Assembly: GCF_022965805.1 (NCBI RefSeq)
Contig: NC_133104.1
Location: forward strand, 36,252,682-36,316,681
DNA length: 64,000 nucleotides
Direction: 5' to 3'
DNA from: Primulina eburnea
Lineage: Eukaryota > Streptophyta > Magnoliopsida > Lamiales > Gesneriaceae
Positions 42,101-50,404 of this stretch are shown one piece after another (the stretch's first letter is position 1; each line of letters begins with the position of its first letter). The notes under the pieces were generated by a model. That model saw nothing but the letters and a program-made list of their open reading frames with translations. It was not told the origin of the DNA and ran no database searches. The translations under genes were made by a program, and so were the position numbers.

Positions 42101-43746
42101 TCCTTCGAACCTGAAAGAATTTTGGCTGAAAGAGATACGCGAATGCAAGGAAAAATAGTCCGACAGTTGCTGGTCCAGTGGAAAGGAAGAACCGTTGAGG
42201 AAGCAACATGGGAAGACAAGGAAGATTTTGCAGCGCAATTTCCAGAATTTCGCCTCGAGGACAAGGCGATTTTTGAAGAGGCTGGGCATGTTACGGGCCC
42301 AAACACACTGAGCCCAGAAACTTCTGAATTAGCAGGCCCAACAGCTGAAGAGATGAACAAACATAGGCCCAAGATTGTAAACGTATACGTCAGAAAAGGA
42401 AAAGGGAAGGCACGTGAGAACAATGTATAAAAAGAGAGGGGGGGTTGGCTAGAAGAGGCATTCAGTTAGATTGAGTGATGAGTCACTAACAGTTTGTTAG
42501 TGTGAGAGAGAGTGGTTGTAACAGGAAGTTGTTATTCCCATTTCATATTATAATACATTTTCAGTCGGAGGTTGCTAACACACACATTTATTTTTATTTC
42601 CAACTTTAGTTTTGCAACTTTTGGACGCCTAAATATATAATTAAGTTTTTGATATTTGATGTTTAATTCTCTGTAGGATCCGTGGTGGAATCCAGCAGTA
42701 GAGGAACAAGCAGTCATGCGAATTCATCGTATTGGCCAAACGAAAAGGGTGAGAATCAGGAGGTTTATTGTGAAGGTAATAATATATCTATCGGTCAATT
42801 CTCTGTGGGGGTAGAAAGTGTGTTCAGAAATCAAATCAAACAGTAAACCAAATCAAACAAAACTATAAAACCAAATCTATGGGTTTTCAGTTAATTACGA
42901 TTTAGATTGGTTTTAAAATCAATCAAACCAAAAATATTGGTGTGGTTCAAGTTTTGGATAAAAATAAACATAATCAAATCAATCCAAACCGATTATATTA
43001 ATATAAACAAATCATGTAATAAATGTTATTAATTTAGTGTGATTTTCTTGTATATAGAATATTTTATTTTATTTTATTTATTATCTATTCTATTAATATA
43101 AAAATTTATTTATTGCATTTTAGCTCAGACAAACATAATCATGTCTTTAAAAGTTTAGGTTGTCTTATAAGTTGCTAAATTTTGTAACTTATAAGTATTT
43201 TAATTTGTAATACTTCAATTATAATCATTCTACTTCACAATCAAATAAAATGTTCATCTAAATTTTATAATCATTCTACTTCACAATCAAATAAAATGTT
43301 CATCTAAATTTTGCCAAGTCTCAATTCCTACTCTTTCAAAATTATGATATCATATGCATTGATACACAATGGATTTTTTCAAAACTTAAAATTAATTATC
43401 CAAACCAGAGTAAATAGAACCAAATAAAAAAATTACATGGTTTGATTCGGTTCGGATTTTTTTACCTAAACGCGAACCAAACTGTTGTTGAGTGCCCCCA
43501 GGCTAGATCCCACTATTATGCACTAGTCATGCTTCATAGTCACCTCCTTTGTGAATTTGGTTGAAATCGCCTCCAAAATTGTTGTGCGACAACCTTTGCT
43601 TAGCTAAAATTATTGGATGGCAGGGCACAGTTGAAGAAAGAATGGAGGCAGTACAAGCTCGGAAGCAACGAATGATATCTGGTGCTCTAACTGATCAAGA
43701 AGTTCGAACTGCACGTTTAGAAGAACTTAAAATGCTCTTCACTTAG
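19857..43746 (+). CDS. RAD5A: RAD5A-like SNF2/RING DNA-repair translocase, 20 exons
   Basis: Gene-level entry. Exons: 19857-20429, 21113-21246, 21330-21465, 21629-21682, 21755-21904, 21986-22137, 22220-22304, 22388-22660, 22815-22961, 23185-23340, 24069-24136, 34446-34568, 34669-34768, 34849-34961, 35471-35749, 35945-36145, 36586-36679, 36772-36843, 42677-42775, 43624-43746. All introns are GT-AG and phases agree, giving 3132 nt, 1043 residues plus stop, about the length of Arabidopsis RAD5A. The family is nuclear and acts in error-free postreplication repair: an ATP-driven DNA translocase that remodels stalled forks, with a RING that is an E3 ubiquitin ligase for PCNA polyubiquitination. No stop or frameshift was found in any exon. 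Introns 11 and 18 are swollen by transposons. RAD5A rather than RAD5B is chosen from close agreement over the whole length. Confidence 0.93.
20430..21112 (+). other. Intron 1 of the RAD5A-like gene
   Basis: 683 bp, GTACTG...TTGCAG. No element or gene recognised inside; short open frames are taken as chance. Confidence 0.85.
23341..24068 (+). other. Intron 10 of the RAD5A-like gene
   Basis: 728 bp, GTGAAT...GACAG. AT-rich, no element recognised. Confidence 0.85.
24311..24716 (+). repeat. Left LTR of the deleted Ty3 element
   Basis: Colinear with 33062-33454 (shared phrases AGCCTTAATGGACC, GAGAGATGGTTC, AAAATGATATATAGTTGTGAAG with small changes). It starts CGATAGCATAATAA where the right copy has TGATAGCATAATAA. 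The end is approximate. Confidence 0.75.
24767..25711 (+). pseudogene. Ty3/gypsy gag remnant
   Basis: Coiled-coil start ([19 protein letters not shown]), then a retrotran_gag capsid region in changing frames: [14 protein letters not shown] near 25130, then [20 protein letters not shown] (25372-25431) and LFEERNND. It reaches the beginning of the zinc knuckle at 25640-25711, where the first expected Cys pair is partly lost (reads [10 protein letters not shown]), and stops where the hAT-like sequence begins. At least two frame changes. Confidence 0.75.
25712..26546 (+). pseudogene. hAT transposase N-terminal fragment with GC-rich subterminal repeats
   Basis: 25712-25900 has repeated GCGC-containing words (AAGCGCTTGCC, GAGGCGCAAGG, CAGGCGCTTTTGTGCGC) typical of hAT subterminal regions. 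From about 26208 one frame reads [16 protein letters not shown], then a BED-type zinc finger with CCFCRK and IYRHK. Another frame has [17 protein letters not shown], and then an acidic stretch [19 protein letters not shown] to 26560. The catalytic and dimerisation parts are missing; the LINE follows directly. Element ends and TSD were not found. Confidence 0.6.
26673..30336 (-). pseudogene. LINE ORF2: endonuclease, reverse transcriptase, zf-RVT (broken)
   Basis: Starts at ATG 30336 ([18 protein letters not shown]). APE-type endonuclease: [16 protein letters not shown], then GGDFNVV after an in-frame TGA at 29935-29937. Reverse transcriptase: [54 protein letters not shown], then a frame change near 28480-28500, then [13 protein letters not shown] and the catalytic FADDTLLF (about 28265-28290). 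An in-frame TGA at 28089-28091 precedes [10 protein letters not shown]. The C-terminus has the plant LINE zinc-binding domain (zf-RVT) with [18 protein letters not shown] and [14 protein letters not shown]. It would nick target DNA and copy the RNA by target-primed reverse transcription if intact. Confidence 0.9.
30545..32428 (-). CDS. LINE ORF1 protein (DUF4283-type), open
   Basis: 627 codons from the first ATG in the open frame ([10 protein letters not shown]). The frame is open 30 codons further upstream but without an ATG. The N-terminal half has a DUF4283-like fold ([20 protein letters not shown], then [12 protein letters not shown]) typical of ORF1 in plant L1 elements, which binds the element RNA. 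The C-terminal half is acidic and Ser/Lys-rich with no CCHC knuckle. No stop interrupts it, unlike ORF2. It ends 208 bp before the ORF2 start. Confidence 0.8.
   Translation of the reverse strand: MGRRGNSVLMTERTRNASYALELDFESLHWIKAKLWDYINKPQSCPKFNRFRGREVVVSMQKYANARGNYLEISKIGGKGKTQRIIIPSGRLNGGWRWMATLLSKITTNRRDNSSGRVDLKLPADQSQQRGNLRLNANDLGSSDAVNLEPLPECRSKDWSKAIIITKDCVNISWEMVSKTLGKAVQRSIEVFPFQANKAVWWPHNEEDASFYLKLKKCFFENKVTLSFEKWSQNSNCEEEVFECCESWVRLMGIPWDLWSTDLFRNIGEQCGGLLGISQDTLMLKDLSAAKIKVVGIEGGFIKRNIRIQTKIGPLIIHILVDSVNKSAYEKHEKRSYAQVLVNGARVVEGWGRVQRCKGNTLHVESIEDRHSGQLEGTKTHRAASQEGTTSDSQNRHSENRCMGKELAENKVLDRTDNPEGRSCVSEPCFRGKQIKILKRLKPKEENDFKKGIIDSNCSTDKGKAVTKGSVEEYFPKARKFDKVYCRKHIKSDKKTFQFQEGEASKIFIGKADKDLIYGEDGKWEDELNQGTQDDMSEEGGEFSDADSHISDHSDKTTQSLIFEDLGEFFDESPSKVCNIPNISHSNQSSFNQLPNSEPVVGLGGGVESMGGGENYIIESKVGYYGK
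32564..32633. repeat. Two 35 bp tandem units between the LINE and the Ty3 remnant
   Basis: CAGGGACACTAATTTTTCAC... (32564) and CAGGGACACTAATTTTTCAT... (32599), differing at a few bases. Probably a scar of one of the insertions. Confidence 0.7.
32628..33061 (+). pseudogene. Ty3/gypsy protease-end remnant and 3' internal end
   Basis: Reads [16 protein letters not shown], the conserved end of Ty3 protease. Then [18 protein letters not shown] follows and, without any RT, RNase H or integrase, the tail phrase [13 protein letters not shown] that in these elements lies just before the 3' LTR. GATGGGGGGA at 33051-33060 is a good polypurine tract. The jump from protease to tail shows the internal deletion. 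Confidence 0.7.
33062..33454 (+). repeat. Right LTR of the deleted Ty3 element
   Basis: TGATAGCATAATAATAG onward, colinear with the left LTR at 24311. The end is approximate. Confidence 0.75.
33455..34445 (+). other. Remaining 3' part of intron 11
   Basis: AT-rich, with a patch (33550-33930) of repeated GATTGGA/AATCGGATTGAA words that looks like degenerate low-complexity repeat. Ends in TCTTAG, the acceptor of exon 12. Confidence 0.6.
34446..36843 (+). CDS. RAD5A: RAD5A-like, exons 12-18: end of lobe 1, RING finger, start of lobe 2 to motif V
   Basis: Residues 643-970. Exon 12: WNKLVQKPF and the motif IV neighbourhood [10 protein letters not shown]. Exon 14: [15 protein letters not shown]. 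Exon 15 has a complete C3HC4 RING, with Cys808, Cys811, Cys823, His825, Cys828, Cys831, Cys844 and Cys847, inserted between the two helicase lobes as in all Rad5/HLTF proteins. Exon 16: [16 protein letters not shown]. Exon 17: LRLDGT. Exon 18: motif [16 protein letters not shown] (951-965). Reading into intron 18 would add VSYCI and stop. Confidence 0.93.
34962..35470 (+). other. Intron 14 of the RAD5A-like gene
   Basis: 509 bp, GTTCAA...CCCAG, no element recognised. Confidence 0.85.
36146..36585 (+). other. Intron 16 of the RAD5A-like gene
   Basis: 440 bp, GTAACA...GACAG, no element recognised. Confidence 0.85.
36844..37301 (+). other. 5' part of intron 18
   Basis: Host intron DNA before the chromovirus, ending in the left TSD copy CACAC (37297-37301). 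Nothing else recognised. Confidence 0.7.
37302..37600 (+). repeat. 5' LTR of the intron 18 chromovirus
   Basis: TGTTGCCGGCCC...GTTGCTAACA. Contains a G-box CACGTG at 37424-37429 and TATAAAAA at 37439-37446. Confidence 0.92.
37643..42430 (+). pseudogene. Chromovirus gag-pol polyprotein (broken)
   Basis: Starts [15 protein letters not shown]. gag: coiled-coil start, capsid region ([20 protein letters not shown]), zinc knuckle [14 protein letters not shown] near 38739-38780. Protease VDSGASHNF near 39019. Reverse transcriptase: [14 protein letters not shown] and LFDDVLIYS. RNase [15 protein letters not shown], then [10 protein letters not shown]. Integrase: HHCC ([10 protein letters not shown]...CGVCQKQK), catalytic D in [10 protein letters not shown] in [10 protein letters not shown] in [10 protein letters not shown]-terminal chromodomain: [27 protein letters not shown]. 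In-frame stops at 37787, 38888, 39170 and 39650, and frame changes near 40105-40140 (A-run), 40550 and 41340. The chromodomain reading continues into the 3' LTR and ends at 42430. Confidence 0.92.
42289..42580 (+). repeat. 3' LTR of the intron 18 chromovirus
   Basis: 292 bp, TGTTACGGGCCC...GTTGCTAACA, preceded by a purine-rich GAAGAGGCTGGGC. G-box at 42411-42416 and TATAAAAA at 42426-42433, pointing toward host exons 19-20, which begin 97 bp downstream of the LTR. Confidence 0.92.
42677..43746 (+). CDS. RAD5A: RAD5A-like, exons 19-20: helicase motif VI and C-terminus
   Basis: Residues 971-1043. Exon 19 (99 bp) reads [20 protein letters not shown], with motif [13 protein letters not shown] (981-991) including the arginine finger needed for ATP hydrolysis, then RRFIVK. 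Exon 20 (123 bp) reads [20 protein letters not shown] and ends EELKMLFT with TAG at 43744-43746. Conservation up to the last residue supports a functional C-terminus. Confidence 0.93.
42776..43623 (+). other. Intron 19, with a 46 bp tandem duplication
   Basis: 848 bp, GTAATA...GGCAG. Contains an exact or near-exact 46 bp direct repeat at 43221-43266 and 43267-43312 (ATAATCATTCTACTTCAC...), and a patch of AACCAAATCAAAC-like low-complexity words. Confidence 0.75.
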
Positions 43747-44270
43747 ACCATGCTATATATTGCTGAAGATACTTGTTTGCTCGTGGGATTGTTGTGGAGG
43801 TGTGAATCAGCAGTACCGCTCATACTAAAATTTTGCCGTTGGTCTGATAGTTAGCTGGGTTGAGATTTTGGATACGAATGCACTTTAACTAAAGCAAATA
43901 TTTTGTGAAGCAGAAGCATGGCTGTGACAGGCTATGAAGCTCATGAACGTAGGACCATCGTTGCAACATAAGAAGAGCTGCTTCTTTTTTGGGTTTTTAG
44001 TATTAAAAGATTCTGCATCAAAATTGGATGGATGATATTGTACTTTCGGGACTAGAGATGTTTCTTGCGTGCGGCTGCTGGATTAGCTGGGCACCTGAAC
44101 AGACTAGTAGCAGAGGTGATTGTTTCTGTAACCCAAGGAGTTTAGGCTCGCATATTTATACGCTCACTGTAAATCGATGCAAATTGTGATGCTAGTACAA
44201 CCATAGATGATTTGTGCAAAAATATTAATCCAAATATCAGTTTTTTTATAATAATTTAGACATGGCAATG
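43747..44270 (+). other. Probable 3' untranslated region of the RAD5A-like gene
   Basis: T-rich and non-repetitive sequence after the stop codon. No perfect AATAAA was fixed; an AATATTAATCC stretch near 44220 is a weak candidate. The end is inferred. Confidence 0.4.
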
Positions 44271-45819
44271 TGATTTATGTTTAAATTGGACCAATTATAT
44301 TCTTTTATAGTATAAATTTAACGAATTTTTTGGATCTTAGCAGGGAAACCTCTAGAATCAAATAGAACAAGTTGGTTTGGGGAAAAATTATTACTGATCA
44401 CATACATTAAATTTGGACGTGTTATGCAACAAAAGCATATTGGGGGTTGATCTCTGAGTGAGTGATGTCTTTATGATTGAATTTTTATTGGAGCTGAGCA
44501 TTCGATTCCAGTCCAGGACAAAAGAAGTGGTTTGAATTCTTGATCTTCAAGAATGAGTCCCAGCTGGTCTCACCCTCGGTTCCCCTCGTATACTCGAGTT
44601 CTAGTCGTCTAGATCAGGCGAAAAAAAAAAGAGTACCTCTTGGGTACATCTAGTCATCTCTGATAAAAAAAAAACTGGCTGGCTGCTGACTTTTGAAGAA
44701 CTTTGCATGATATATAATAAGGTGAGCCATTTAATAATGTGAAATCCACTCTATGGTAAAGAAAGACCTTGGTTGGGACCAACTTACGGTTCCGTTTTGA
44801 TTCCTATACATAAAAAAATGGAAATTGGAACTGTATGGAACTATAACCGGAATCATGAATTAATTTTAAATTTTCAAGTTTTATAGTATTAGAAAACTCA
44901 ATTTAGATATTTAATTACTCAATTCATATAAATTAAATTTAACCACTATTTTATTATAATATAAAAAATTTGATTAAATCACGAATTAAGCCATTATATT
45001 TTTTCCTAGCCATTAAATTTTAAATAAAATTGATCTTAGTTCACTCTTTAAACGGTAACCAAACCAAATATGAAAGAGTAGGAACTGGAATTGAAACAGC
45101 ATCCAAGCAGTTCTACTTCGATGGATTTCATCTAAACAAACATAAATGGGAAAATAAAGCAAAATGACACCTGATATTTTAAAATGGGAAGGAAATATCT
45201 TGTCGTTTTTTTTAAAAAAAAAAATTGCTCAGATGAATTTTAATGTGTGTATAAACTTTATTTTCATCACACGAGTCACGTAGAAGATCATCAAATTCAA
45301 TTAAATAATATTCGATGAGTTCAATAGCTTTGAACAAAAAAATGAACAAAGAAAATTTCAAGTTACTTGATTAAACCAAACTTTGACAAGTTATATGATT
45401 AAAACTCAAAAGAGATCAATTGTCCAGGAAATGATAAAAAGAGAATAATGCGCTTCGAACCAATTCCGGGTATTGAAGAAGCTGTTTATTAACAAAATTT
45501 AGTTCAAGTATATTAGTTTGAAGATATTGTTTTAAACAAGAGTATATATGAAGAACAAGAAGTTTTAAGTCAAGATGAATATAATAGAATAGAATTCGAA
45601 TCTGACTGAAAACGAAGAGTTTCGACACGAAGCATATGAAGATCTGTCTGATTTCTTGGCCAAAAGTGTGTAGTTGTTTGTTCAAATTAGAAGTTTTGAA
45701 TACTGAAATCCAAAATTAGCACAACTAAGTTTGTGTCGAGCTAGAGTATTTTAATGTTAGCTTATAGCTCAAAGATTATCCCACATTCGATCTTATAAAA
45801 AAGGTGGCTCACTATATCT
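44271..45819. other. Intergenic DNA downstream of the host gene
   Basis: AT-rich; no gene, TIR or LTR recognised. Short open frames have no domain. Confidence 0.5.
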
Positions 45820-47767
45820 TTCAGTATAACATTTTTCCCCATGTACACAAGTATAATCCTTACAATCGATCAGTTAAGAGACAAGGTGAACTCACAATGC
45901 CAGACCGAAGTCACATCGTTAAGATGAACCATATAATTTGATTCGGAATCCTTTGTTCATTGGACTCACTTTTCGATCTGAAGCCGAGTTTTCCAGTGGA
46001 TTAGAAAATCGGGACAATGACTGGTGTATCGGCTCCATTCAATCATTCGTTTACAATCATAGATCTTTAATCAATAATCAAATATGCCAGACAATAAAAT
46101 ATGCAAATCATTATATATAATCAATTAAGTTACAAACTACTCAATATGATTCAATATGTAAAGATAAAAAATTGTGTGAGAGGGTCTCACGGGTCGTATT
46201 TTGTGAGACATATATCTTATTTGGATTATCAATGAAAAAGTATTATTTTTTATGCTAAAATTGTTATTTTTTATTGTGAATATCGGTAGGGTTGACCCGT
46301 CTCACAGATAAAAATTCGTGAGACCAATCACAAGAGACCTACCTACTCATATGTAGAATAGTTATAGTTGTTGGGATTACGGAAAATTCAAGATCAAATG
46401 CCAAATGAGTCATTTTAAATAAAATCGATAATAAACTTCACCTTTATATTTTACTCAATGATTACTTTGATTGATCTAGTATATCATCAATTTGTGATAA
46501 TTTATGTGGTAGTGAGGTTTCTATATAATTGACTTGCCTAAGTTCAAACTTTGGTCAAATTTGGGTTTGGACACAACTGTAAAATGTGCGAGAAAAATTA
46601 TTAATAATTCGAAATCATCTCCAAAAGTTCTAAAGTGGTCACCTTAGTTGTATGTTGTTAAGTTCTATAATTTTTGTATATTAAGTTTTTTGAAATTCCA
46701 AATTATTTTGACCAAATTGCGTATATGGTCTTCAAGGGGTTTTGGTAGCTGGAAAAAAAAAATAGTTTTGTTATTTTTTCCAACCATTGACTGAACCTTG
46801 GGTATACTTGTCATCATGATGAACATTTTATATTTTATAACCAAGTTCAAAATAGTATGCATACTTGCAAACCGGGCACATCATAGTTAAAGTTAACCAT
46901 ATAAAATTTGTGGGCAAATGATCTAGGTTTTCATCAAAAATTCATCTGGAAAATTTGAAATTTGAAATTTGAAATTTGAAATTATAGCCTGAAACAAGTG
47001 TAGAAAACGTCAGAAATAAAATTTTTTATCATCGGAGCAGCGCGTGGGTTACAAACGTCACTGTTAAGAGCGTGACCGAGCTTCCAACACCACGCACGGC
47101 CAGAACTTTCAGGGTGAACTTAATTCATTAAGATCTACAACTTTTGTATACAAAGGTTTAGTAAAACCGCATCCAATTTTGCCAAGAATTTTAAATTTCA
47201 AAACAATAAGAATGTCTAAGACAACCGGTTGTCATATATGGACTTTATATAACACAAAGAATGACTTTTATGTTATAACTAAAACCTAAAAAAGTAGTAA
47301 ACAAGAGTTTTAAGTACATGAACACGTAACCTGAAAAGAGCAAATTCTGGACTTGAGCAACTTGTGTTCCTCACGGTTTTGATTTTTCTGCCCTATTCTG
47401 ATTTCTAGGTTGAATATGAGGGTTTGAGATTTTTTATGAAATTTTGAAGAGGTTTGTTTTCTTTTTCAATTTTTTTCCTTGTCTGTGGGTATTTTCCTAA
47501 CCGTTTTTCAACATTTTTCTAAGTATCTTTAGGTCGAATTGTTTTTGTTTTTTCTGAGTGACCGAACCTTATTTATAGCCAAGAATATATGTTTGAATGT
47601 TGCCATGTGTTAAAGGCCAACTTTGTCACCTATATATAATATAGGAAGCAATCTAATATACAACCATATATAAGTATTTGTAATCTTTATTTATTTATTT
47701 ATTTTATTATTATTATTAGATATTTTAATATATACATATTCATCTTAATATATTTTGGAGTATTACA
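45820..47767 (-). repeat. Truncated 3' LTR of the minus-strand Ty3 element
   Basis: Colinear with 57490-58296 from about 45838 (CACAAGTATAATCC, AAGGTGAACTCACAATGCCA, TTGACTTG(C/T)CTAAGTTCAAACTTTG) and then continues alone to 47767, ending TATTACA (TGTAATA on the minus strand). A purine-rich AAGTAGAGGGGAT on the minus strand follows as the PPT (47768-47780). Contains a MITE at 46161 and a short (AAATTTG)n run at about 46950-46983. Confidence 0.7.
46161..46348. mobile_element. MITE monomer inserted in the Ty3 LTR
   Basis: 188 bp related to the inverted dimer at 19094: shared phrases TTGTGTGAGA, GGTCTCACG, TCGTATTTTGTGAGAC, AAAAAGTATTATTTTTTATG. Flanked by ATATGTA on both sides (46154-46160, 46349-46355). 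The other LTR of the same element (near 57790) has the site empty with a single ATATGTA, which proves the insertion and its boundaries. Confidence 0.85.
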
Positions 47768-49471
47768 ATCCCCTCTACTTAAAAAATATGGTCTCAGGTT
47801 TACTCATTTCTCTTAAATAACTTGGGATACTTTTGTTTAACATCTTCTTTTTCCTAGGTGGAGTCTTTGATATTGTGCTTATGCCACAACACTTTCACGA
47901 GTTGAACTTGTTTATTGCGTAACTCCTGGGCTTTTTGATTAAATATTTGGATATGTCGTTCCTCAAAAGACATATCTCTTTCTAATTTTACTTGGGTGTG
48001 GTTGATAATTTGATTTGCGTTCCTTGGGTATTTTCAAAATTGTGATATATGAAAGATGTCATGAATTCTTGAGATGTTTTCTGGAAGCAGTGGCCGATAT
48101 GCCGCTGATCTGATTCGATGGATTATTTTAAAGGGACCAATAAATTGTGGCTGTAACTTTCCTCTTTTTCACCTCGAAGAATTCCTTTCTAGGTTTTACC
48201 TTCAGAAGTACGTAATTGCCTACTTAAATTCTAAATATTTTCATCTCTTATCATCATAGCCTTTTTGTCGACTTTGTGCAGTTCGCATTTTTGTTATGAT
48301 GGTTTGTAACTTTTTAATGGCCTTGAGTATGAAATCATGTGCTATTATTCTGGTTTTTCCGTCTTTGGTACTTTTTCATTCTTCCATGTCCCAGTTAAGA
48401 GGAGAACCACATTTACATCCATAGAAGGCTTTGTAAGGTGGAATCTGTATTGTAGCTTGGTAGCTTTTATTGTAGTCGAATCCCATAAGAGGTAAGTTTC
48501 TTCCCCATTTTTGCCAAAATCCAGTACACATGTGCGCAACATGTCCTCTAGCATTTGAATGGTGTTCTGATTGCCCGTAGGTCTCGGGATGTGCGGTTGT
48601 GCTAAAGTTTATTTTAGTTCCCAAACATCCTTGTAGCTTTTTTCATAACCTTGATGTAAACTTTGGATCTCGATATGAGACTATAGTGCTAGAAATACCA
48701 TGTAACATAATAATATCTTTTTGATAGAGTTCGGCTAACTTTTCCACTCCATACTTTTTACTGACATGTATGAAGCGCACAGATTTTGTAAGAAAATCTA
48801 CCACTCCCCATGTGTTATCATGACCTCCTGAAAGTGTTGGAATTCCAATTACAAAATCCTGATGCTATCCCATTTCCATTCAGGTATGAGTAAAGGTTGT
48901 AAAAGCCCATATGGTCTTTGATACTCTACTTTGATCATTTGACGTGATAGACATTTTTTGACAAAATCAGCAACATCTCTTTTCATTTCCTTCCACCAAA
49001 AGTGTTGTTTCAAGTCTTTGTACATTTTGGAACCTCTAGGATGATTTGTAAATCGGGATTTATGGGCTTCTTCCAATATTTCTTGTTTCATTGAGTTAGG
49101 CACACAATTTTGGTTCTGGTAGAATATGATACCAACCTAGTTAGTGGTGACATCAGGGTTGTGTTCTTTATTTGTTCTTAACCTTATGATGCCAGGGTCT
49201 ATATCTTGAGCTACTTTCATTCTAGCATATAATTCACGAAAGACTAATTTTTCAACCTAGTGCATTGGCTACCACGTAAGTTTTTCCCGAATATTACAAT
49301 ATAGAACAATCATAATCCTTCAATAGCTCAATCCATCTTTGCTACATAATATTAAGTTTTGTCAGAGTAAATAAATACTTCAAACTCTTGTGATCCGTGT
49401 AGATGTCGAAAGTTGTTCCATATGAATAATGTCGTCATTTGGATAACTCAAATATTTTAGCTCCCAACATC
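47768..49471 (-). pseudogene. Ty3/gypsy integrase and RNase H end region (decayed)
   Basis: Minus-strand fragments with integrase features: about 49103-48849 reads EILEEAHKSRF, HPRGSKMYKDLKQHFWW and ends LLQPLLIPEWKWDSI, covering the HHCC zinc domain (second Cys pair partly lost: CLSRQMI); 48624-48345 reads AHPETYGQSE, the catalytic Glu region, then NKSYQATIQIPPYKAFYG. The C-terminal part (47768-48340) is too decayed to read. The left end of RNase H is near 49300-49471. Confidence 0.75.
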
Positions 49472-49479
49472 AAGTCATG

Positions 49480-50396
49480 CAGGGACGGATCCAGGAATAA
49501 GAGTTGGGGTGGGCTTGAACTCAATATGATAAGTTATATATTATTAAAAAAAAAAGTACATTATATCGTTCAACGAAGTTGTGCCTTACGGGATTTTAAA
49601 ACATAAAATTCATCAATAATAGAATTTACATCAATATGTTTAGCTAAATCTCGTTCAATATAAAGTGTCAAACAATCGGCAAGAAAGTCATCCTCCATTT
49701 TATTGCGAAGTGCCGTCTTCACATGCTTCATTGCTGAAAAAGCCCGTTCAATAGTGGCAGTAGACACAGATAATGTCAAAACAAGATGAATCAATCTAGT
49801 CAACATAACATAAACACTTGACCGTCCACTCTCGGTCAATTGCTGACACAACTCAACAAGTGTAGAAACCTTTAAATTCTGCATCACATCGAGTTTATAA
49901 ATGTATCAATTCATACTTCAAAACAACAATTTCTTGATCTGTGAAATCTCCAGGATAAAACTTCTTCGCAAGCTTGCAAATATCATCACTGTTAAATGAG
50001 TCGAATGAATTTTTAGGATCTAAAGCTATACTAAGAGAAAGAAGTTTCACCGATGACTCATTGAACCGAGTATTTAACTCCATCAAAATGAAATCTATTG
50101 CTGCATTATAAACATCAAAGTGGTAATGATGTTCTATTGAATAAACTGTCGCTAATTAAAACCGCCGATCCACCTTTTTTTATTTTTTAATAATGTAGCG
50201 ACGGTTTTAGCAATAACCGTCGCTAATAATTGCGACGGTTTTTGATAAAACTGTCGCCGATCCACATCGGCGACAGGTTTACTAAAACCGCCGCAAAAGT
50301 AGCGACGGTTATCAAAAACCGTCGCTAAAACCGTCGCTAAATAAAAAAATGGGCTGGGCTACAGCCCAGTATAGCCCTAGCGTAGATCCGTCTCTG
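49480..50396 (-). mobile_element. Small hAT element with perfect 8 bp TSD
   Basis: 917 bp with terminal inverted repeats CAGGGACGGATC / CAGAGACGGATC and an exact 8 bp TSD AAGTCATG (49472-49479, 50397-50404). On the minus strand it encodes only the C-terminus of a transposase: a short piece (50086-49895), then the hAT dimerisation domain at 49887-49570 (STATIERAFSAMKHVKTALRN, MEDDFLADCLTLYIERDLAK). The DDE catalytic part is missing, so it is a deletion derivative. The right third is a cluster of GCGACGGTTTT palindromes. Confidence 0.9.
50105..50345. repeat. Cluster of GCGACGGTTTT inverted repeats in the hAT element
   Basis: At least eight copies of (A)GCGACGGTTTT or its reverse AAAACCGTCGC in both orientations between 50150 and 50335, able to form many alternative hairpins. 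Subterminal repeats of this kind are usual transposase-binding sites. Confidence 0.8.
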
Positions 50397-50404
50397 AAGT
50401 CATG

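Larger units (their letters stand above)
37302..42580 (+). mobile_element. Reina-type Ty3/gypsy chromovirus in intron 18, sense to host
   Basis: 5279 bp with short LTRs (299 and 292 bp), a perfect 5 bp TSD CACAC (37297-37301, 42581-42585), and one gag-pol reading region ending in a chromodomain that overlaps the 3' LTR. By hand the LTRs differ at about 9 positions plus one indel, so roughly 97 percent identity: a fairly young insertion. The sequence after the 5' LTR, TTTGGTCCGACCTGCC (37602-37617), is in the PBS position but I cannot name its tRNA. Several stops and three frame changes make it non-autonomous. Small size, short LTRs and the C-terminal chromodomain point to the Reina group. Confidence 0.9.

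Noticed and set aside
36844..42676. Two separate host genes instead of one gene interrupted by the chromovirus
   Set aside because: Exon 18 ends and exon 19 begins in the same phase at a conserved RAD5A position (motif V to motif VI), and the element has its own TSD within the intron.
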